64,000 nucleotides of DNA from Dugong dugon (GCA_030035585.1 CM057477.1:61547447-61611446), one strand, 5' to 3'; positions 35,276 to 46,930 are shown, counted from the first letter of the stretch. Program-made: numbers and translations. The notes: generated by a model from the letters alone, not told the origin.

Positions 35276-35900
35276 GACTCAGATTCTGGAACCTGTAGGT
35301 TTACATCTCTTACCAAATATGGAAGTTTTCATACATTATACCTTTAGTATTTTTCAACACTGCCCTTTTTCTCCTCTCTTTCCAGGACTTTGATGACATG
35401 AATGTTAGATCTTTAGTTACAGCCTCACAGAACCCTGAGACTCTGTTCAGCTTTTGTCAATCTATTTTTTGTCTGGTGTTCACACTGGGGAACAATACTG
35501 TCCTATCTTTCAGTTGCTGATTTTTTCCTTTATCTCCTCCATTTTGCTGTTAAGCCCATCCACTGACATTTTTTATTTATTCCAGTTATTGTATTTTCAC
35601 TTACAAAATTACCATTTGGTTTTTCTTTATAGCTTTTATTTCTTTGCTGAGACTTTCTAATTCATTGTTAGGGCTTTCTATTTTTTCATTTGTTTCAAGA
35701 ATATTTGTAATTGCTTGTTGAAGTATTTTTATCATGGCAACTTTATAATCTGTCATTAATTCTAATATCTCTGCCATTTCAGTGGTTGTATCTTTTGATT
35801 GTCTTTTTTTTTTTTTTTTTGCATTCAATTTGAGATCTTCCTGGTTCTTTGTATAAATAGTAATTTTCAATTAAAATCTGGACATGTTTGTATCGTGTTC
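35276..35900 (-). pseudogene. L1 ORF1 fragment (LINE-encoded, dead)
   Basis: The minus frame 35601-35870 contains TTTEMAEILELMTDYKVAMI, KILQQAITNILETNEKIES and SKEIKAIKKNQMVIL, which match the N-terminal and coiled-coil part of old L1 ORF1. Out of frame, downstream sequence down to 35280 still resembles later ORF1 (EIMYENFHIW-like). A T18 run at 35803-35820 has been inserted as a Lys tract. No start, several stops. Confidence 0.72.
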
Positions 35901-36740
35901 TCAGACTCTGAATATCATTTAAACCTTTTGTCTTAGCTGATTTCCTCTGGCAATGGGAGAACATTGCCTCATTACTGCCATGTGGCAGTAGAAGTCCAGT
36001 CTTCCCCCTCAAAATCTATTGATACCAGACTCGGAGCTCCTCATTACTGCAGAGTAGGGTCACAGAGCCCCAACATGCTCTCCACAGATACTGTAGTGGG
36101 GTGGCCTCATTACTGCTAGGCAATGTTGAAAATCCTAAGTCTTCATTAGGCCTCCTCTGAAACAACCCCAGCAAGGAGGAAGAAGGATATGCTTTTTTTT
36201 CCAGGTGAAGGTGGAAGTGGTCTTACCAAGTGGTCTCTGCTGACAACCCAGCAGGGGGGCAGGGAGGACTCATTATCAGCCAGCAGGAATGAAAGGTTCT
36301 ACTTGACCTTCTCTGGCACCACCCCAACAGGGGTGTTTAGGCACTTTGTTATAGCCTCTCAAATGTGGATCTAAGCTTCCCACTTGGTTTTTGTTGGTGT
36401 GAGTTGGGGGAGGTCACAATTTTTTCTGTGTTGATTGGTGGAGTAGAGTAGTTATTGCCTAAAAGTGTTCTCTCTTGCTATACTACTCCTTTCCTAGAGA
36501 GAGAAGGCTTCATTGGAGCTTTTTGTCTGCATCATTGGTATTTCCTTGCTGGCTTCTTTACCATCAAGTATGGGAAAGAAGAAGCAAGAAGAAAACCCAG
36601 GAAACAAACTACTTTTGTTCTTTTGGTCCTGGGGTATCTAGCTGGTCTGCATTCTTTTCCACCTTTCGGAGTCTTCCTGTGCTTATTTTACACATAATGT
36701 CCAAGATTTTTATTTGCACTTAATGGGAGAAATAGAAAAA
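35901..36740 (-). mobile_element. L1 5' region, probable 5' UTR
   Basis: Upstream of ORF1 on minus. It has repeated cctcattactgc motifs (36042, 36108 on plus, diverged near 36268), and GC-rich phrases gaagtccagtcttccccctc and ctctggcaccaccccaacag. These recurrent blocks are typical of old L1 5' regions. Confidence 0.55.
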
Positions 36741-36744
36741 AGTA

Positions 36745-37110
36745 CATCTACTCCGTTTTTCAAAAAGTGTAAATCTGAATTTTTAATGTAGATAGCTATT
36801 ACTTAATTGCCTTCCATATACCATCAAAAAACCAAACCCACTGCCATCGAGTCAATTCCAACTCATAGTGACCCTACAGGACAGAAAAGAACTGCCCCAA
36901 AGGGTTTCTAAGGCTGTACACTTTTATGGAAGCGGACATCTTTCTCCCGCAGAGCAGCTGGTGGGTTCAAACTGTCAACCTTCTTGTTAGCAGCCAAGCA
37001 CTTTAACCACTGCACCACCAGGTCATACAAATTTACACTTCCCTTTCAGTTGTACCAATTACACTTCTGCAGAACTGACCGTGTTTAATGGTATTTGTTT
37101 TCACTGTAGA
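36745..37110 (-). mobile_element. Old L1-like fragment split by a SINE
   Basis: acttaattgccttccatata before the SINE and catacaaatttacacttccc after it are adjacent in an L1M-like 3' sequence; the SINE at 36825-37022 lies between. Confidence 0.5.
36825..37022 (-). mobile_element. AfroSINE, long-body form
   Basis: Reverse copy with aaaaaaccaaacccactgcc tail, atagtgaccctacaggacag, gtttctaaggctgtacactt, the extra module gcggacatctttctcccgca, and head ccactgcaccaccagg. Confidence 0.92.
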
Positions 37111-38100
37111 AATTGCTCTTTGCCATTTTTACTTCATTTCTATCTGTCCAAGTTAGAGGGGCTCAATCTTGCCATTTTAGAGTCACCTTAAGAATTTCTT
37201 ACAGGATATTCTTACTTATAGGGTAAAAAAGAACTTCTGAGTGCTATACAAAAGTGAGCTTCCAGTGGATCCCCCCACTTTCATCTGCCTTCTTCCCAAT
37301 GAGCCCCTGTTCATCTAATTTGAACACTGTTAGTGGAGTGTTTCTAAGTCTTCTCCACTTTCAGAAATAAACATGACACAGAGTTCTGAGAGGAGAAAGT
37401 CTATCCCAATTCCTGGTGTCTTCCCTTAATTTATTCTAAATCAAATTTATTTGACAAATACTCCATGAAGTTTGTGGTATTATATTAGGACTACTCCTGG
37501 TCTCAGATTTCCCTCCATGTATGCTTCTTTTTATTTTACTCAGTATTTTAGAGGATATTTGTTTGTCTGTGTATGTGAATTGCTATCCATCCAAAAAAAA
37601 AAAAAAACCTTAGTGGACACATTTTATAAATAGTTGTTCTTCAGTGGTAGAAGTTAGCTAACATATGTGAGAAAATTAAGGGTGGGCAACAGCAATTTTG
37701 TCAGATGAGTAACCATTTCCATGTGCTGAGCCCTCACTCGTGATTATAGCACATATTCAGTTTCCAGGATTTTTGTCTCATGGTTCTTAAACGCTACTTT
37801 CAGCACAGGTGTGAACGGAATATTCCAAGTAGAACTAGACGGCAATAAAACTATGAAGCTCTATCACTTAAAACAGGAATATGATTAAAGCATCCTCCCT
37901 CATATAAAGCTTACTGCCATTAATACACAGCCCCCGGGATGTTTTTTGCTTTTTTTTTAATTCAAAAGCAGAAGATCTTGCCTTTCTCTACAAAGAAACG
38001 TATATGCATGAGGTAAAAGTATTAACTCCTTATGGACTTCAATATGTGTGCAATTTATCAACTTCTGATAAAATATTTACGCAGAGTAGAATATTTTTGG
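37111..38100. other. Unique AT-rich non-coding DNA
   Basis: No repeat or gene recognised. Contains an A15 run near 37594-37608. Confidence 0.4.
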
Positions 38101-38109
38101 GAAAAAAAG

Positions 38110-38500
38110 AAGTGTATAAGAATATAACCCCACATACCATCCAGCTATAAACTACTGTACAAATTTTGGAATATCACACTCTAGCAGGTATTTTTTTCTT
38201 CTTTTTATAAAACGGCCTCATACTATAAATACTATTTTGAACCCTGCTTTATTCACTGAAAATTATAATGTGTTCCCATTTTGTTCAATGGTCTTCAAAA
38301 CCATGACTCTTTACTGGATGTAGTAATATTCTACCTTATAAATGTGCCATAATTTAAACATTCTTCTCTTTTATGATATTTAAGTTTCTACATTTTTGCT
38401 GTTTTTAATAACGCTGTAATGCATAGCCTGTAATACGAATCTTCGGCTGTATTTTTTTCTTGGGGTGGAATGCTAGAACTTGAAGTAATGGATCACAGCT
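38110..38500 (-). mobile_element. Probable L1M/HAL1-like 3' fragment
   Basis: ccctgctttattcactgaaa, ttcaatggtcttcaaaacca, gatatttaagtttctacatt and aataacgctgtaatgcatag keep the order of an old L1 3' region, as at 33340-33800. Confidence 0.5.
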
Positions 38501-38821
38501 AGTGGCAGCACAAAGCTCTCTCCCAGAGCAGGAAACACAGCTATGGGTCAGGACCAAATTCATTCTTGACCAAACCATGGAGAGGCAACTGCAGATCTGC
38601 CTCCCGCTGGCATGGCACTGCTGGTGTTCTCTTCAGAGTACTTATTTCCTGCGCAGGGTATGGCCAGACAAGCCTGGGGCTCTTCCAGTTAGCTCAAAGA
38701 TGTACTTGCCTGGAAACCAGATGAACTGAGTCATGTATGTGTGCTTCCTCTGGCTTGTACTCTGCCTTTTCTCACCACTGGAGCAGCGAAGAACAAAGGT
38801 GAGAGTGTCAGTTGGCATTAC

Positions 38822-38861
38822 TTATCAGTTGCCTTCAAGTTAATTCCGACTCAGGGAGACC
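38822..38861 (-). mobile_element. SINE, 3' tail (interrupted by an LTR)
   Basis: ttatcagttgccttcaagtt and aattccgactcagggagacc are the reverse SINE tail; the body continues at 39365 after the LTR. Confidence 0.85.
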
Positions 38862-39364
38862 TGTCATGGACTGAAGTGTGTCCTCCCAAAGTATCTGTCA
38901 GCTTGGCTAGGTCATGATTCCCAGTATTGTATGATTGTCTACCATTTTATCATCTGATGTGATTTTCCTACATGTTGTAAATGCTATCACTATGATGTAA
39001 TAAAATGGATTAGCAGCAGGTGTACTGATGAAGTCTACAAGATTAGATAGTGTCTTAAGCCAATCTCTTTTGAGATATAAAATACAGAAGCAAGCAGAGT
39101 GACACGGGGATCTCATACCACCAAGAAAGCAGCACCAGGAGCAGAGCACAACCCTTGGACCAGAGGTTTCTGCGCTGAGATGCTCCCAGACCAAGGGAAG
39201 ACTGATGACAAAGATTTCCCCTAGAGCTGACAGAGAGAGAAAGCCTCCCCCTGGAGCCTGAATTTGGACTTCTAGCCTACTGGACTGTGAGAGAATAAAC
39301 GTCTCTTTGTTAAAGCCATCCACTTGTGGTATTTCTGTTAGAGTAGCACTAGATGACTAAGACA
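38862..39364 (+). mobile_element. MaLR LTR (MLT1/MST-like) inserted in a SINE
   Basis: A 503-bp unit starts tgtcatggactgaagtgtgt and ends tagatgactaagaca. Internal landmarks are ttggctaggtcatgattccc, tgtgattttcctacatgttg, gagagaataaacgtctcttt (AATAAA present) and ccacttgtggtatttctgtt. A perfect 5-bp duplication agacc lies at 38857-38861 and 39365-39369. It is a solo LTR with no internal region. Confidence 0.88.
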
Positions 39365-39528
39365 AGACCCCATGTGTGTCAGAGTACAACTGTATTCCAT
39401 GGGATTTTCAATGGCTGATTTTTCAGCAGATCACCAGGCCTTTCTTCCGAGGTGCCTCTGTGTAGACTCAAACCACCAACCTCTCGGTTAACAGCCAAGC
39501 GCATTCATTGTTTGAACCACTTGAGGAC
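39365..39528 (-). mobile_element. SINE, body and head (interrupted by an LTR)
   Basis: ccatgtgtgtcagagtacaa, ttttcaatggctgatttttc, agcagatcaccaggcctttc, ccaacctctcggttaacagc and tttgaaccacttgagg. This is the cctggtgatctgc body type. Confidence 0.85.
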
Positions 39529-39990
39529 TGAGAAATATTTTTTTTGTGGGAAACCTTGCTGCTAATTTATTTTAGGACAAACAAAACAATTTCCAGGATA
39601 TAAAGAAAAAGTACCTTAAATAAGGACCACAATATCTTGTCAGGAACACACTATCTATACATAAGTAATCTTTTATCACTTCTCTCTTTTTGGGGGGGGG
39701 CTAAAATTTTGGCAACTAAATAAACAGCTTCATCATAACATCTGGCTGCAGTGTTGTATCTCTGATTACATTTTGCTGTCAAGAAGGTATTGGAAGTTGT
39801 TCTTTAATAGATCTTGTAAATTATTTAGTTGTAAAAATGTACCTTCTCATATTCTTTAAAACAAGGATGTTTTCTAGTGCAATCAAGACAGACAGCAGCA
39901 TCTTTACACATAAGAAGTGCTCATCTGTCAACTTACTTGGAAACACCCAATTTCCATCAGCTGTTTTCTCTTCTTGGAGCAGCCTCAGCA
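39529..39990. other. Unique non-coding DNA, nothing recognised
   Basis: The opposing 65-codon frames near 39821-40034 overlap each other and show no coding character. Confidence 0.4.
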
Positions 39991-39999
39991 GGGGGGTAT

Positions 40000-40570
40000 T
40001 TACATTTCGTTTATTCATCTCATTTTTCCATTAACGTGTTTGTTGTTTTTTTATGATTGTGAGAAAATCTTTTAAGTATTGATATTTACCCTGTGTCTGT
40101 CATATTTGTTGCAAATATTTTTCCCAGTTTTCATTGCCAACTGATTTTGTAACACGGTGGATTTTTTTTTGTTTGTTTTTAGCCACTCAGAAATATTTAA
40201 ACTGAATATATTAAAATGTCTTTTACTTTAGCATTTATTTACTTATTTTCACAATTAAGACACCTTCCCAACCTCAAAAGCTATATTTTCTTCTTCTAGT
40301 TTTATTATGATTTTAATATTTTAATTGTCAAAGCGATTTTAACATTTTAATATTATAGTTTTTATATATAGTTTTATTATTTAAAAATATTTTATTATAA
40401 TTTTATCTAGTTTAATATGATTTTAAATAATCATCTTTGAAAAATTACTTGATTTTGATGGCACTTTTATCATATACTAAATTACTTTATATACTGTCTT
40501 TTATAGCCCGTGGAGTTGTACCACTGTGTTCCTATTGATTCTTAGCCCCTTTACTGGAGGTTTGTCCTAT
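40000..40570 (-). mobile_element. Old L1 ORF2 fragment, AT-expanded
   Basis: gcaaatatttttcccagttt, tgtaacacggtggatttttt, ctatattttcttcttctagt and tttagcatttatttacttat keep the reverse L1 ORF2 order. The part at 40310-40440 is degenerate A/T repeats. Confidence 0.58.
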
Positions 40571-40739
40571 ACTTAATAACTTGTAACACAAGTATTCTCC
40601 TCTTCCACCACCATTTACTTTCCTTTTCCTTAAAATTTTAACTAGCTCACTTATTTATTCTTCTAAATGAACATTAGAATAAATTTAGGTTTCACAACAG
40701 AAATTATCTTCAATTTTAAACATAAGATTTAAAATTTCT

Positions 40740-41430
40740 GATTTGTAAAGAAAACACACCAATGAACGTGTGGAAAAGGCATTCAAACTGACTACTAATC
40801 ACAAAAATCACAAGTTATCCACCATCTAGCAAATAAGTAAAAATTTAAAGTCGATAATGTTTAATGTTGGTATAAATTTAGGGAAATGGGCATTTTTCAT
40901 AGAAAATTGGTGATAAAGGAAATAGGTAGAATTATTTTAGAGGAAATTTGGTAGTGTCAGTCAAAATGGAAAACACGCCTAGCATTTGATCCAAAAATTT
41001 CACTTCTAGGAAACTCTACTATAGACATTCCTACATATGTACACAAACATACAAAGTAGTTCATTGTGGCACTGTTTGTAATAAACCCAAACTGAAATCC
41101 ACCTACAAATCTATCTGTAGGGAAATGATAACATACATTATGGGGCACCCATATGATGGGCCATTATATAGCTATTAAAACGAATGAAGTAGATTTATAT
41201 ACAAAAATATGAAAAAAATGGCTAAGGTATGTTATTAAATAAAAAGGCAATATGACCAATATAATTACCCTTCACATTTTAAAATATCAAAATATCTGTG
41301 TGTGTGCACCTGTGTGTGTGTATAGAAAAATTCTTAGGAGAGACATGAAAAGGACAATGGTATTTATTTCTGGGAAAGTGAGATTAGGGAGTAAAAAAAA
41401 ATGTGTTCGTATACATTTTAAATTTTAAAA
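40740..41430 (+). mobile_element. Old L1 (L1M-type) 3' end
   Basis: catttgatccaaaaatttca and cttctaggaaactctactat, then tggcactgtttgtaataaac, ggcacccatatgatgggcca and tggtatttatttctgggaaa follow L1M 3' ends. A (TG)n stretch lies at 41297-41324. Confidence 0.7.
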
Positions 41431-41459
41431 AAAATTTTTAAATTTTTAAAGCCATTGCC

Positions 41460-42098
41460 TACTCACTATTTACATCAACTCTCCTTGGGTCCCCATTTTG
41501 GGTGTCTTTCTGTTTATTCCGTCTTAAACTGGGATAAAATTATCCATACTTAGAGTTGGCCAATGGATAATATGTGTGATTCTTCTGGCTGGCAGCACCC
41601 ACTGTTGGGGTGGTGGTTTCTGAATTGCCTTCTGTGTTCTATCCTATTGCGCGAATTGGTCTGCACACTTCGGGTACTGAGCAAACATTCATTCTGGATC
41701 CCTCTAAGTGACTGAGATGACACTCTCCCCTCCCCGCGTGGATGCATAATTCTCTGCCCCAAGCTCTCATCAAACTAAGAGTATGAGAAAGACCGCAATC
41801 CTTGCACCCAGTTCCGTATGAGCTCTCCCTGCCTCCCCATCCACATACAGAGCTGGATGGCTGCGTTGCAGTGGGGAGGGGACCTCACCTAGGATGCACT
41901 TTATCCCTCCCTTCTAGCAGCACCCACCAAATAAGGACCTATACGTTTCTGGTAGTTGCGGTCCATGAAGTTATATAAAAAGTTGGTGTACGGGAGAAGA
42001 CCTGGTATATTTCAGAAAGCAGAATCCACAGGAGATGGCCACCCAGTTTTTCTGACTGGCATAGAAATCTAGTGTTGGCCAATGATTATTATTCTCAC
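41460..42098. other. Unique non-coding DNA, nothing recognised
   Basis: Moderate GC, no CpG cluster, no known repeat, no credible frame. Confidence 0.4.
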
Positions 42099-42162
42099 TT
42101 CAGCTCTATCAGCTAAAATTCAGTAGAAATTTCAGCTTTATCAGCTGAAAATCAGTAGAAAT
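42099..42162. repeat. 32-bp tandem duplication
   Basis: Two adjacent 32-bp units, 42099-42130 and 42131-42162, both starting ttcagct and ending cagtagaaat, with three mismatches. Confidence 0.9.
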
Positions 42163-43275
42163 TCCTCCAGAAATCTTGCAAAATACCACTGGTATTACAT
42201 TTTTATCTCTTTATGAGTCACCACTGTATTCAAGTGGAAAGCTGGGAGAGACTGCATCAGGGGCTACTGGCCAGATGACACTGCAAACATGTTCTTTTGT
42301 AATTAAAAGTAAAGTCTAAAACACAGCAAATGCTGTTGAGGAAAAGAGGCCACAACCACAAAAATGTACGTGGGTACACACACCCTTAGAACACTTTTCT
42401 CCACCATGGATTTAAGCTCCTATCTGCTGCTCACTAAGCAAGCATGGTGGCTCTCCAGGGTATTGATTCTCCCAAGGACCAAAAACCCATTTATTGTGTG
42501 TGTATGCAGAGTACTGTACTCAGAGTACGGTACTACGGCAGCTGCTCTGAAGATGAGGAACAAGGGGGAGAGGAAGGAACGGAGGGTGGCATTAAGGGAT
42601 AGAGAGAGGGGCTGAAGTCTGAGTGGAAATAAAGAGAGACAGTGGGGGATAAGGAGGAGATTAATACCTGTGAAGTGATGAAAGAGAGTGGAGTCCAAGA
42701 AGGCGTACAGAGAAAACCTCTATAAATTACCAGCAGGAAATGGGAGCTCCACTGAAAAGGACAATCAACTTAATTTTTTCAGACTTGAAACTAGGATTTA
42801 GTACCATCAGAAAACAGTAGGTAAGCAGGAAAGCAGAGACAATTTATCACAGTTATCATTTCCACTGATAAGCATTTCTTTGTTTGAGCAAATACTCATT
42901 ACAAAAAACAAAGCTGCAGTTGTACTAACAGCTCAGCTTCTAGTGGTGTTCCCGGTAAAGAAACTTAGGAAAACATACAATATAAAAAGGATGAATATAT
43001 GATCTTTCTTATTTATTTGTTTATCTCTTGACAGAGATAAATGTGTTAGAAGCATATCTTCTACTCTCTATTTTAAAAGCCGAAATCTAAGTTCCGCTCA
43101 TGCTTTTCCTGTAATTTCCACATGTGAGAAGTGAGAAACAATGTTTGAAATTATCCAATACCAGGAAAAGGCAATGTATATCAGCATGTTTTGGGGTCTT
43201 GTCAGTTTATCATAGCTACATAAGGCAGGAAAGGAGGGGCCAGAACCTGCAATGAACCTGTAATTAGAGCAGCAT
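42163..43275. other. Unique non-coding DNA, nothing recognised
   Basis: Contains a purine-rich run at 42550-42665 (gagaggaaggaacggagggt and similar). No family or gene recognised. Confidence 0.4.
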
Positions 43276-43285
43276 GTGTGCTGGA

Positions 43286-43503
43286 GTCCCGTGGTGGTGC
43301 AAATGGTTAAGCCCTTGGCTACTAACCCAAAGGTTAGTGGTTCGAGTCCACCCAGAGGTGCCTCAGAAGAAAGTCTAGGCAATTTGCTTTCTGAAAAAAC
43401 CAGCCATTGAAAACCCTGTGGCGCACACTTCCACTCTCACATACGTTGGGTCACTCATAATGAGTCGGATTTGACTCTAGGACAAATAGTTTGATGGATT
43501 TTG
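43286..43503 (+). mobile_element. SINE (gaagaaag body type) with TSD
   Basis: Head gtcccgtggtggtgcaaatg, ggttcgagtccacccagagg (good B box), body gaagaaagtctaggcaattt, tail tcataatgagtcggatttga. A perfect 10-bp duplication gtgtgctgga lies at 43276-43285 and 43504-43513. Confidence 0.93.
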
Positions 43504-44094
43504 GTGTGCTGGAATAGGCAAAGCATAATGCTCCCTCTGACCTCAATCCAAAGTCAAAAGAAAATGAAAAATTTCAGGACCCAGGGCAATAGAAAGTGGC
43601 CAACGGTCCTTGGAAGCCCTCCTGCAACGGGCAGTGGGCACTTACCTGTCAATGGCCTGGACTTCTGGGGTACCACAGCCCCAGCAGAGTCAGAAGTGTG
43701 ACTGGTAGAGCTAGGAAGGACCTCATCCCTAGGAAGGAGACCACATAATTGAACAGGAAGAGAGTTCTGAACTGGAGCCCACTCAGGCTGCCTGAAGTTT
43801 GGAAACTCAAGCACAGAAGCTCTGCTGTCACCAGGAGGCATCAAGAAGGGTTACCACAGGATGGGCAGTGGGGACAACGGGTCATGAGCTTTGGGTACCA
43901 CGCCCAGGCTTGTGCTAGTAGCGACACACAGAAAACATTCTGAAAGGGTTTTCTATTATTAGTAGTAGCCAAAACATCACATCCAAGTTCAAATAACAGA
44001 ATCTTCTGAAATGTGAAATTTTTCATTTAAAGTCTATGGTTAATGACTGTTTCATGGAATCATGGGAGGATGACTCAGAAGAGGTGGCCAACCA

Positions 44095-44215
44095 TCTAGC
44101 TTCTTTCAGGCTCTAGTATGACTTGCTGTTTGACTTTGAGCATAACCACTTGGCCTTCCAAGGCCTCAGTTTTCTTGTCCCAGTAGTCTCTATAGCCCCC
44201 TTTGAAAGCTCTTGA
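44095..44215 (+). mobile_element. MIR fragment
   Basis: gacttgctgtttgactttga, gcataaccacttggccttcc, aaggcctcagttttcttgtc and cagtagtctctatagccccc follow the MIR core and 3' part. Confidence 0.65.
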
Positions 44216-44589
44216 AACCTGTGGAGTTTTGTTATGAGACTCTTATTACAAATATTTTCTTAGTAAAAATTATCCTATATTTTGATGCTCCTAATTATTC
44301 AACAAGCCTAAAGGGAATAATTGCACTCTACATTGGATGTTCAGAACATTCTAGCCTGAGCCTGCTTCACTGAAGTCTTTTGAAAAGCAGACATAGCAAC
44401 AAGCATACCAAAGCCTTAGGTGGCAGAGATTCCAAAACAGGAGGGAACAATGCTCAGGGTGGGAAGGAGGGAGACCAGTCACAGAAGAAATATTGGGACC
44501 CAGTGACTAATTAATGGGAAGGAAGCTGCAGCTTAGAAAATATACCAAGTGAAGCAACCAATCAATAAATCCAGCGGATCTTCTGTGTA

Positions 44590-44742
44590 AGTCACATGGT
44601 GCACTGGGGAAAACAGGGCCATGAGTAAAAGACTTGGATCCTAAGTCCTTCCACGCCTCAGTATGAGACCTTGAGCAAGTCACAACTTTTCAAGGCTCGG
44701 GCTCCCACCTGTAAAACAAGGAGGCAGGATTCTTTACATGAC
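44590..44742 (+). mobile_element. MIR fragment
   Basis: agacttggatcctaagtcct, gtatgagaccttgagcaagt, cacaacttttcaaggctcgg and cccacctgtaaaacaaggag follow the MIR core. Confidence 0.75.
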
Positions 44743-45435
44743 AGTCAAGGAAAAATGGACTTTTGGCACAACGAGACAAGTGAGGCAGAGCCACATATTA
44801 TATGGACCTAATAGGGAGAAAAGCTTTACATTTCTCATGGCACTGCCTGGGAGCACAGCTACGCAAAGCCCAGCACACTCAGTTCCCATTTCCTCATTTT
44901 TTTTTTTTTTTAAATTCTAACCCTGACACCATATTCATACCCAGGATTTATTCAGAACCAACTTCCCAAGAACTCAAAATATTGCCCACAAGTATCTCTT
45001 TTTATTAACCTACTAAATCTTTACAAAGTTCCTTTCCCTTTGGTTAGAAATGAGCAAAGTAGGGTTAATCTGTTGTGTCTTTTTCAGCCAGTGAAACACA
45101 ATTTAAAGAGAACAGACGATCCGCCACAGATGATACAGAAAGGTAAGGAGGATACTCAGAAATACTGGCCCCAACAGTGGGAAAAAAAAATCCAATGGCA
45201 TGTCCACACACTTCTGTCCCCTAAAGTGCCACAGATCACAAATATCCAGCAGAGGTCAGGCCGCCCCATAGCCCTTACTACTGTCTTTTTTCACAAATAA
45301 CACAAGCATTATATGGTTTTTTGTCAACCATGCAACCCCCCACCCAATGCATGTTATTTTCATAAGCATGCTATGCCAATTTTTTTTTTACATGTTGCTG
45401 ACTTCAGTTGACACCAAGAAGACATAATTAAACTA
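44743..45435. other. Unique non-coding DNA, nothing recognised
   Basis: Includes T15-like run near 44899-44911. Short frames here have no domain. Confidence 0.4.
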
Positions 45436-45440
45436 TGAAA

Positions 45441-45620
45441 TAAGTTAAGTGGTTAAAGTGACCAACTACCAACCAAAAGGTTAGCTGCTTGAAAGCACCA
45501 GTGGCTCCACGGGAGAAAGACGTGGCAGTCTACTCGAGATTTACAGCCTTGGAAACCCTATGGAGTCACTATGATAGGGAATCGGCAGGACGACAGTGGG
45601 TTTAGTTTTTGTGGTTTAAG
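45441..45620 (+). mobile_element. Diverged AfroSINE
   Basis: aagttaagtggttaaagtga is a decayed head; accaaccaaaaggttagctg, gcaccagtggctccacggga, gtctactcgagatttacagc and cttggaaaccctatggagtc identify the long-body form. Confidence 0.82.
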
Positions 45621-46172
45621 ATAATCTAAAGGTTTCACTTAAGACAATCTGATAAGGTTTCCACACTCAACTGTTGAGCTAATGCGCTGTAATTAACAAC
45701 TTAAATAAGCAGAAACAAAGCCACAGTTTCAATTGTTTATTTTCTGATAACCAAGGAGCTACCAAAATCCATGACTTGACCATCACTTATACTTTTATTA
45801 TACAATTACGATCAAAAGTAACACTTTTGGATCCTTTTATACAAATAAGCAGGAGGTTAAAGAAAATAAACAACGATATGATTTACCTGCACTATGGGAA
45901 GACGGGTGAATGAGGCCAAAATTTACTTCTGAAAATGTCACAAGACATGCATGGTATATGCATGGGCATACTATGTCAGAACTCTTTCACTTAAATTTCA
46001 TCATTTCTGTGCGTTATATGTGTAGGTATGTTATTTATGTGGGTGTGTTATTTGCAAAAAATACGATGTTCTGATACTGATGTAGAAGGAGGTGAATTCA
46101 GAGCATGTAAAGATTAGATTTTTCTGACCTCAGTTGAATTCAAGCCCTTAACAATAACACTCTGACGGTAGG

Positions 46173-46299
46173 TGTTATGGGTTGAATTGTGTCCCCTCAA
46201 AAGATATGTTCAAGTCCTAACCACCAGTACCTGTGAACGTGACCTTATTTGGAAATAATCTCTGCAGATGTAATTAATTAACATGAATCCCAGTGGAGC
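46173..46299 (+). mobile_element. MaLR LTR, first segment
   Basis: tgttatgggttgaattgtgt, cccctcaaaagatatgttca, agtcctaaccaccagtacct and ggaaataatctctgcagatg form the start of a MaLR LTR, which resumes at 46512. Confidence 0.88.
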
Positions 46300-46511
46300 G
46301 TTGTTGTTACTAGGTGCCAAATCGGACCCTACTTACCAAAGAACGAAACACTGCCCAGTCCTGCGCCATCCTCACAATTGTTGCTATGTCTGAGCCCATT
46401 GTTGCAGCCACTGTGTCAATCCATCTCATTGAGGTTCTTCTTCTTTTTTGCTGACCCTCTACTTTACCAGGCATGATGTCCTTCTCCAGGGACTGGTCCC
46501 TCCTGATAACA
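46300..46511 (-). mobile_element. 5'-truncated RTE 3' end inserted in a MaLR LTR
   Basis: Starts (GTT)n, then gcgccatcctcacaattgtt, tgttgcagccactgtgtcaa, ctgaccctctactttaccag and ggactggtccctcctgataa. The minus frame shows IMPGKVEGQQKRR and DTVAATMGS. It has 212 bp of the RTE 3' end. An imperfect repeat (cagtggag / caggag) brackets it. Confidence 0.9.
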
Positions 46512-46843
46512 CAGGAGTAGGGTAGGCCTAATCCAATATGACTGGTGTCCTCGTACAAAGAGGAGAAAAGACAAAGAAACAGACAGACACAGAGGAAAGA
46601 TGACTTTGTAAAGACGGAAGCAGAGATTGGAGTGCTGCTGTCACAAGTCAAGGAACCTCTGAGGCTGCTAGAAGCTGGAAAAGACAAGAAGCTTCCCCCT
46701 AGAGCTCTGGAGAGAGATTAGACCTGCCAACACCCTGAATTTGAACTTCTAACCTCCAGTACTGTGAGAGAATAAATTTCTGTAATTTTAAGCCATCCGG
46801 TTTGTGGTACTTTGTTATGGTAGTAGCCCTAGGAGACCAACGC
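46512..46843 (+). mobile_element. MaLR LTR, second segment
   Basis: cctaatccaatatgactggt, gtcctcgtacaaagaggaga, tctaacctccagtactgtga, gagaataaatttctgtaatt (AATAAA) and tttgtggtactttgttatgg complete the LTR, which ends in ca. gtagg/gtagc at the outer edges is a possible 5-bp duplication. Confidence 0.88.
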
Positions 46844-46930
46844 AGTAGCTCACTGAGAAATGCTCACTGATTATCTCTGCCTTATCTTCAGAGATTTTCC
46901 AATGGCTCCCTCATCTTCTGTTTCTTCCCT

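Noticed and set aside
35601..35870. Coiled-coil protein frame of 89 codons
   Set aside because: Matches the N-terminal part of old L1 ORF1 and includes a Lys tract from a T run; not a host gene.
46310..46687. 125-codon minus-strand frame
   Set aside because: It crosses from an RTE insert into a MaLR LTR, so it is a chance reading through two repeats.
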